A DNA stretch of 64,000 nucleotides from Epiperipatus broadwayi (taxonomy: Eukaryota > Onychophora > Udeonychophora > Euonychophora > Peripatidae), in contig JAQFVV010006238.1 of the NCBI GenBank assembly GCA_028023455.1, positions 6,584,572 to 6,648,571 of the forward strand, written 5' to 3'. This document shows, one piece after another, positions 56,948 to 64,000 of the stretch. Made by a program: the position numbers and the translations under genes. The notes under the pieces are model-generated. The model did no database searches. It saw nothing but the letters and a program-made list of their open reading frames with translations, and was not told where the DNA came from. Each line of letters starts with the position of its first letter. Position 1 is the first letter of the stretch.

Positions 56948-57954
56948 AACAAGTCTAGATTCATAAGATTACTGAGATTTTTCAATTATGGCAAATTAAT
57001 TGAGAGATGATTATATTGTTATTATGTATTTTTTAGTCGGCTATTTACATAAAAACATTATGAAAATCTCAACGTATTATCTCTTTTCGATGACTGCATA
57101 AGAAATAAAAGCATTATTTAAAAAAAGCATTTTTTTATATGTTACTTTTTTACTTTTTAGTTATATTTATATATTATTTTAAAAAAATGATTAAAACTAT
57201 AAAAACAATCTACAAAAATTATATTTTAATAATAAAATATTAAAACAAAATATATGCTCTTAAAGTAAGTAAATCAATATTAACAAAATTTTATTCTACA
57301 AATGTAGGTGATTTTGTCATATGTATATTAATATGATAATAAAATCAATATTAATAAAATTTTATTCTAAAAATTTAATATTTCCATTCATTCAGTTGTT
57401 AAGGAGATTTTTTTGTGAAGGTTAAGTTTGAGTTTTAAATGGAAATGGATTTTTTTTCATTGTTAATTCAAAAATGTGGACATACTGACAAAAACACAGA
57501 CAGAGCAATTTAATATAATAAAAGCATTTAGAAATAAAATTTAACCGTAAAAACCACTACAATCCTTGATTTTATTTTTTGAATTAATGTAAATCAATTT
57601 TTAACAAAGAATTCAATTTTTTTAAAATTTGGTATATCCTGCATTAATAATATATGACTTTGTCATTGCCATTCGTATGCATCCAAGAACATTTTTGTCA
57701 ACTGTGCCAAGAGCTATTTACTGTGAATTAGAATAATCAGTGGAGATTAGAAAATATATAATATAATAAGGTGCATCTTCAGAGCAGTTTTTAGTCTTTG
57801 TCTTTGGCATTGAAGACTTAGTTTCAATGCTGAAATACTTTTTAATACTATTTAAGCTAATATGTTATTGTTTTTTAAAAATTTTTTAAAGCTAATTCAT
57901 TTATATAATTACATAGATTTGACATGAGATTAGTGAAATAAATAAAAGCGCACA
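56948..57954. other. AT-rich stretch with a short direct repeat
   Basis: AATCAATATTAACAAAATTT (57270) and AATCAATATTAATAAAATTT (57343) are direct repeats about 73 bp apart. Nothing else seen. Confidence 0.4.
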
Positions 57955-58085
57955 TAGTTTCAGTGCTTGGAAGTTTATACAAAGTTTGAGCACCAAACTG
58001 ACAAATCTGAGCATTCATTATTCATAGATTCTTATGTTCCAAAGTCTGCTATCTGACCAATGGGCCAATTATACAGTTCAGTTTC
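57955..58085 (-). repeat. Diverged SINE of the 35385 family
   Basis: Minus strand: AATTGGCCCATTGGTCAGAT, then GGTGCTCAAACTTTGTATAA and ACTTCCAAGCACTG. The order and the body word match the family; the tRNA head is badly decayed. Confidence 0.45.
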
Positions 58086-58409
58086 TGAAAATCACTCTTA
58101 TGACAATTGAAGCTCTTTCTACAATTGGGCTTGGAAGGTTAATGCTAACAAAATGACATTAATCACATGTTTACTCATATACATCCAAGAATAGATATCT
58201 TCATCCTATTCTAGTGCCATCTACTAAAAACTTGAATAATGACTGTACATTAAGTAGGTATCTATATGATTTAGTGAACATACTTTTCTATTCACATATG
58301 TCACTAAATCTGTCACTTCCTTGATTTTGCTGCAAGATTTAATATAAATAAAATTTCTATATCTTATTTTGAACACTTTTTAGCAAAACATTTTTATTGT
58401 ATATATAGA

Positions 58410-59100
58410 GACACACTGTTATAGTTCTCCTTTCCCTCAGCAGTGGACTGTTCCAGATTCCTTCTTTATCTGATCAGATCAAGCATTGTTTGCTGTTGAA
58501 CAATAGGCTGATGTGCAACTAAACACAAAGCCAATGATTACTACAGGCTAATAAGCAATAATGATCCCTGAATTTGAATGCTCCAGTGAGGTCAGGGATC
58601 TGTCTGTAAATGGTCAGCCTTGTGGAGGAAAGGCTAAAGAATGTCTGTCTAATCTACAAAGATGGTACGTGTTTGCCAGGAAAAGCCCTGCTAACCTAAA
58701 CAGCAGTGAACGTTCTTACGATAGCAATACATTATTTGTCTATGCAGTTAGGCATGTCCATAAGAACCAGATGATGCTAAGACTACTGCCAACTAGAGGC
58801 AAGCTGTCTGGTACAGCCAAAAGTGTCATTCTCCCTATCCATGAGGCAAGCTATCAGGTGTAGCTGGAAGCAGTAGATTGTGAAGACTTGGATCCAAGAC
58901 TTCACATCAGAACTATATTATTCTGTATTGTAAATATAATAAATATTATATTAATTATAATACTGGCGCTAATGTTATTTTCTGTAGATTGCTTCTGTAT
59001 TCCAGACCAAACACAATGCGCACAATCTGAGGATGACCGTAAAACCATCAAAAGACCAGATTATATGTCTGTATATACACAATTAAAATTTTTTAGCTAA
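58410..59100 (+). other. G+C-richer block with a 100-codon frame, unknown
   Basis: This block is clearly richer in G+C than its surroundings. A 100-codon ATG frame (58561-58863) reads in part NGQPCGGKAKECLSNLQRW, SERSYDSNTLFVYAVRHVHK and RLLPTRGKLSGTAKSVILPI. I recognise no family, and one clean 100-codon frame is weak proof in a G+C-richer segment. The block ends in CTGAGGATGACCGTAAAACC (59021-59040) and AATTAAAATTTTTT (59081-59094), similar in layout to 54838-54985. It could be the remains of a retroelement 3' region or of a host exon. No promoter or splice pattern is supported. Confidence 0.35.
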
Positions 59101-60392
59101 TAAGTGTTTGAAGTAAGGTGTCAAAATTATGCATATATATAATATGTTTTATGGTTAAATATTGTGTATAACTGCATATGCTACAAAAATAATCGACGTA
59201 CATTTTTGCAACATTAAGATGGCTGATCTAAAAAAGTTTTTTTTTTTAAAAAAGGGGGAGGGGGTGATGGTGAATTCTTGCCTTTTGGATTAATGATGTA
59301 CTAATGAAATTCTCAACTCTTACATCTAATTGATTTTATTTTATTTATACTTTTTTAAATGTGTAAATATTTACGATTGAATAAAAATATTGCCTTAAGT
59401 AAATCTCGACATCTGTTAAAATAATAAAGTCTGATAGAGCAGAAAATTTGAAGGTTGCCCTTTAAAGATAAAAGGTTTTTCACAGACCACCAAATTCTCA
59501 TAGGGAAATAATGATAGATAGGCACTTAATTACAGGCCAATATGGTATGGCTAATGAAGTGACTATAATTTGATTGTCTGATCAAAAATATAAAATCTAC
59601 TAAAAATATTCAAATTTATTCGACCCGGATTCAAACACAGGTTATAAGTAAGATAGGATTAAAATAGTTCAGAAAATCAATAGAAATACAAGAGTATCAA
59701 ATATATATAGCTTTTATTTTTCTTTCTCTTGTAAATTTTTAAAATATTTTTGATAGATGTTTTCTTTTTCAGTTTATATATTTAAATTAACAACTAATAA
59801 TTTATAGTTTTTATGGATAGTCTTAAATATAGAATTTTAACAATCATTTTGGAATGATTGTAATATATGATATGCGTGCGTATATCATTGTAAAAGTAAT
59901 TGAACCGTCATCATGTTTATTTTATCTGATAAGATTTTACAAAGGGCAATAAATTATTTGTTAGATCAGACAATCAAAGTACATCTTGAAATGCTTTTGT
60001 TCTTATTAATATAAATAGCTTCAGTAATGAGAAGAGTTGGTTTTAAATGTAAAGAAGTAAAAATTTAGCACAAATTGTTTGCAAAGGGCAAAATTTTATT
60101 ACTTAAAAATAAAAAAGAAAGAAAACAATACAGTAATATTTTATCGGAACATATAGATTAATTAAATAAGGAATATAATTTGAAAGTGTTTTAAAATATT
60201 GAATTTTTCAAGTAAAATAAGCGCTTCCATAGCAAAATTCTTTAATATCTTTGAAAATCATTAAGATTATCTTTACATTTTGTTATTTATCTTATCAGAA
60301 ATTTAATAGAGCATTTATATTGAGAAGTTACAATAAATTGGGTTAAATTTAAAAAGAATTTTGAAACATACCTGCGCCTCATTGCTGTGGGA
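59101..60392. other. AT-rich stretch, nothing recognised
   Basis: A G-run near 59257 and a tRNA-box-B-like word (GACCCGGATTCAAACACAGG, 59623) stand alone without further support. Confidence 0.35.
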
Positions 60393-60480
60393 TATTTGGT
60401 GACCAAGCGATTAGCATAGCTGTCTTCCAAGCAGCTGGCCCGCGTTCGCTTCCCAGTCAACTCTTTGACATAAAAAAAAA
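60393..60480 (+). repeat. tRNA-derived SINE, type 1
   Basis: TTTGGTGACCAAGCGATTAG (box-A side), CTGTCTTCCAAGCAGC (anticodon arm), CGCGTTCGCTTCCCAGTCAA (box B), then CTCTTTGACATAAAAAAAAA. Same family as 27051 and 32269. Confidence 0.7.
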
Positions 60481-60639
60481 ATCTTGTATTATATATTTTT
60501 CTTTTTTGGATATATATATTGTTGTATCTAATCTCTCATGCAAATGTTTTTTCTTTCATTCTAGAATCACAATTTTGATTATTTTTTTAGTTTCCATGAT
60601 GTTATTTCTGCTTTAAACCAACAGCTGTGTGTGTTTTGA

Positions 60640-60745
60640 TGCAGTAGTAGCGTCCGATTCTGTAATGTATGATTCATGGATTGATTTTTCTGGCAAACCC
60701 TGCATTCAAATACCTTATGAATTTCCAAGCAATAAAGTCATTAAG
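60640..60745 (+). repeat. Diverged SINE of the 35385 family
   Basis: AGTAGTAGCGTCCGATTCTG, TCATGGATTGATTTTTCTGG and CCTTATGAATTTCCAAGCAA follow the order of head, box B and body in the 35385 copy. Confidence 0.5.
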
Positions 60746-61078
60746 TTATTTAAATTTTTGCCCTGGTGTTTAATTTAGTTTAGTAGTAACCCTCATACAT
60801 TTAGATAGTGGTTAAATAATCTCGGGTCCATGGAATCCAAAAGTTCTTGCATTATACTCACAAAGGTTTGACAAAGTTTTTCAAATTGAGGAAGAATGAG
60901 CTAATAAAAAATAATAATAAAATCTTGATTTTTTTTATGCACTTGGCCTTTTAAACTTAAGATTTCATTTTTTTTTTTTAAAAAAGTAAATAATCAGTTG
61001 CAACAAGAATTGTTTGGTAGCTAAAACTATACTCAATATTGTAGGGTTTTAAATCCTGAGTTAAATTTTATTTCTTTT

Positions 61079-61400
61079 AGGTAAGTCTCCCATAGCAATA
61101 ACAACAGCAGTAGTAGTAACAATAGCAGCAGTAGTAGTAATCATTCTTGTAATTGTAGTAGCCATAGTAGTAGTAGTAGTAGTAGTCACAGTGGTAGTCA
61201 TAGTGGTAGACTTAGTAATAATTGTAATAGTAGTCAAGCAGCAGTGGCAGTAGTAGTCATCATACTTGTAGTACTCATAGTAATAATAGTAGTCATGGTA
61301 GTAATAGCCATATGAGTTGTGTAGTAGCAGCAGTGGTAGCAGTAGCACTAACTGTAGTGGTAGTAGTAGTACTATTAGTGGTAGAAGTAATAATAATAAC
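61079..61400 (+). repeat. Imperfect GTA/GCA trinucleotide microsatellite
   Basis: About 320 bases dominated by AGTAGTAGT, AGCAGCAGT and AGTAATAAT words, with interruptions such as TCATTCTTGTAATTGTAG. The long minus-strand frame at 61061-61402 (Leu/Thr/Tyr runs) is a by-product of the repeat. Confidence 0.9.
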
Positions 61401-63016
61401 AATTATTATTCATTTCAATATTTATTGAGTGCTCTTCAACACTTCCACTTTAACAGAAATACACTAATTAAATCAAAATATTAATAAATTACAAAATTAT
61501 ATGCTGCAAACAAAATTATATTATATACATATCACATATATAAAAAGATAACTTCTGCATTCTCAAATATTTTATGACCCATATTCAATTCATGAGGTTA
61601 TAAAATATTATTTGACAATGCAGGTTAAATTTTATGAAAAAAGTGAAGTGAAAAGAAGAGTAAAAAAAAAATTGATGATAAAATATTTTTAATCTGAGGC
61701 CATCAATTTCATGAAAACAACCTTTGATGTTAAAGAAAGTTGGCTTTTGAAGTGAATGATGGGAAGGCTATTTTATGTTATATATATATGTTGTATGATT
61801 TTTGTTAAATTTCACTTGAAGAGATGTATTTGTTAGAAGATTAAACTATGGTTATGGAAGAATTTTAGTAAAATTTTGGTTTTTTGGATAGTGTTGTAAT
61901 GTTATATGAATTTCTATTTTATTTATAATTACTAGGCAGTATCTAAACTTAATGTAGTTAGCAATTGTAATTCAAATATGGGTATTCAAAATTTGCTAAA
62001 AAATAGTAATTAAGTAAGACCTAACTAATGTTAAATTATCAAAATCTAATAGCCATGAACATTTAAAAAATCATATCATAATTTTATTCAGATAATAAAA
62101 GTGGCTAAATAATAGAGAATAATATTAAGAATATTCAACTTGGAACATAATTGGTTGAAAATTAGCTTCAACTACAGTACATTTTTTACTATATTGACAT
62201 ATATTTTATATAACTTAAATAAGATTTAACCAAGTTTGTGTTTCTAGATTTATTAATAAAGCGGATATTTGTATTATATGTAATGTTAGCAAATTCTTAA
62301 AACTAAAGATATATGGTTTTGACTTGCTAAGAGAAGTAATGAGAAAAACAATTTGCTCAATTGCGTCATCCTCAGTCCACCATTTTGGAATTTGAATATC
62401 ACGATTCACTATCAACAGACTATTGTGATTATTATTTAAAACAAACTTGCAATTAAAAAAAATAAATACCTAGTTACTAAATCCATATATAAATACACAT
62501 TTATGAAATAACATCTCAAAACATAATTAACATTCATTATTTATTTTTGTCCTCTTGTCTTTGAATTTTCTATTTACTTTCTATATCATTTATTTTCACG
62601 ACAATTTCCAAATCAACTTAGAAGTAAGAATTCATAAATAATTCTATTTATATTTCTCTTGGTGAATTATCGATTGCAGAGTTCAATACAGTTTGAGGTA
62701 AATCATTGAATTTTTGTTCAGAAAAAAAAAAGACTATTGGAAATCAAAAAGTAATCTCCCAGAAATATTTTTTCTCACGTCATTAAAGGATAAAAATAGT
62801 CTTCGTATTTTCCTGAAATTCATTTAGGTGAATTAAGTAGTGTATATTTTTAATATTAGATATACGATTGGTTTTTGTTATAGTTTACAATTACATTTGC
62901 AAATATATATTCACTTAGAAAATTATACTAATTTTAAGTAGTTAATTATTTAAAAAAAAAAAAAACAGACAGCGTTTAACATATTCACTCAGTATAATAA
63001 ATGTTTACTACAGTAA
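61401..63016. other. AT-rich stretch, nothing recognised
   Basis: No coding or repeat boundaries confirmed. Confidence 0.35.
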
Positions 63017-63798
63017 ATAGAAGGATTTGAACTTAGGATTTTCAGTCTACATTTATCCCTCACTCAATTCCAAACAACCGATACCCATGACACACACAAA
63101 TAGATGATCTCCAATATACATATTTCATGCAGAACCTGTACTCATATTTCCCACACATATATACAATCAGTGTTTAACTTATATTAAGATAGCAATTTCT
63201 TAAATTTTAATGGACAGGCTTCAATCTTCTCATCCCTCCAACAATTCAATCATTCATTTCATTCCAAAAACCAATGATGAAATTCTTGAAACCCTTGGTG
63301 GATTTGATATTGTAGTCATACCCATGTAGACAATATGTCAATCTAACCCATCACATTATACAACCATTATGTATCCACTTATATTAATAGGAGAGGGATG
63401 GAAATAAGTTACACCATAGTATAAGTCCAGCCCATTTCTCTACTATTAATCTAAGTGGATAAATATGATGTAATATCTACATGGGTATGACTACAATATC
63501 AAATCGACCAATGGCATTGCGTGTTCCATTGTTGGTTTTTCAATGAAGTAGATGGTTGAATTGTTGGAAGGGTGAAAAGATTGAAGCATATCCATTAAAG
63601 TTTAAAGAATTTATATTTTAGTATAGGCTAAGTGCTGATTGTATATATGTGTAGGAGATTATGATCTGGCTCAACTGTGTTGGTTCTTCACAATTGGGAA
63701 TTATACCTTTTTCATGTGTGTGATCATGTATATTAGTTGTTAGAGATGGACTGAAGGATGAAGATAGACTGAAAATCCTAAGTTCAAATTCTTCTATA
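63017..63798. repeat. 782-bp nearly complete palindrome, 15097 family
   Basis: ATAGAAGGATTTGAACTTAG at the left pairs with CTAAGTTCAAATTCTTCTAT at the right. The pairing continues through AATGGACAGGCTTCAATCTT, GATATTGTAGTCATACCCAT and TATCCACTTA-ATTAATAG to a turn near 63400. It resembles 15097-15943 in layout and in shared words (GACAGGCTTCAATC, TTTCATGC-GAACC), but is more diverged. Confidence 0.82.
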
Positions 63799-63961
63799 GA
63801 TATCTTTTATTTTGTTTTAATTCTATTTCAAAAATTTTTTTAAAATAAAAACATTATGATAGTTAATAGTATTTAAATAGTCAAAATAAAAGTCATAGAT
63901 CACATGACTCAATTCTCTTAAGCTTGTAAGATGTACACAATGAGCAAATGCTCAATAAGCT

Positions 63962-64000
63962 TTGTGATAAATGCTTTCTCTGGCTAAGCATTTATCACAA
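63962..64000. repeat. Perfect 15-bp hairpin at the window edge
   Basis: TTGTGATAAATGCTT (63962-63976) and AAGCATTTATCACAA (63986-64000) are perfect inverted copies with a 9-base loop. The right arm runs to the last base, so this is probably the centre of a larger fold-back that continues beyond the window. Confidence 0.75.

Noticed and set aside
61061-61402. 113-codon minus-strand frame rich in Leu, Thr and Tyr
   Set aside because: It is the direct translation of a GTA/GCA microsatellite, not a gene.

Overview
This window looks like intergenic or intronic DNA from an AT-rich invertebrate animal; the phylum cannot be fixed from sequence alone. The evidence is very high A+T by eye, poly(A)-tailed LINEs, RTE-type LINEs ending in GAT repeats, tRNA-derived SINEs, hAT-, Tigger/mariner- and piggyBac-like non-autonomous DNA elements, a Penelope-type fragment and many long fold-back elements. 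I could not support any intact host protein gene, rRNA or tRNA gene. Bacterial features (operons, ribosome binding sites, CRISPR) do not apply. Almost everything interpretable is a transposable element or its remains.

The only long intact coding sequence is a young LINE insertion at 16635-20333, bounded by perfect 19-bp target-site duplications (16616-16634 and 20334-20352). It has a short 5'UTR, an 865-aa gag-like ORF1 with two zinc knuckles, and an ORF2 that holds a complete-looking APE endonuclease domain but has lost the reverse transcriptase. ORF1 and ORF2 lie in the same frame, separated by one stop codon and six bases.

Layout. 0-11 kb: 3' end of a poly(A) LINE on the minus strand (105-890), two RTE tails (2768-2946, 3233-3478), a fold-back element, a G-poor tract, a 65-bp triplicated repeat forming one arm of a hairpin, and a full-length but decayed RTE element with 10-bp TSDs (7686-10919, minus). 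11-16 kb: tRNA-derived SINEs, nested fold-backs, a TA-flanked 405-bp inverted-repeat element and an 847-bp palindromic element. 16.6-20.4 kb: the young LINE. 20.4-31.5 kb: an RTE tail with TSDs (21542-21746), a Tigger/mariner-like 950-bp element (23752-24701), a fold-back carrying a SINE, and decayed LINEs at 27363-28050 and 28660-29975. 31-41 kb: a fold-back (31027-31433), SINEs, an unexplained short open frame, a hAT-like element with a minisatellite inside. 41-47 kb: a 920-bp fold-back whose centre encodes a Penelope GIY-YIG remnant, then a second near-full-length RTE (43434-47003, minus). 50-57 kb: three related TTAA-bounded piggyBac-like elements, with different palindromes near comparable ends, and a solo fold-back arm with an identifiable empty site. 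58-64 kb: a G+C-richer block, SINEs, a GTA microsatellite and a 780-bp fold-back.

Functionally the window is a record of repeated insertion. RTE-type enzymes made several 5'-truncated copies, DNA transposases of at least three superfamilies (hAT, Tc1/mariner, piggyBac) moved short non-autonomous copies, and SINEs inserted throughout. All of these depend on enzymes encoded elsewhere; only the young LINE keeps intact protein-coding capacity.
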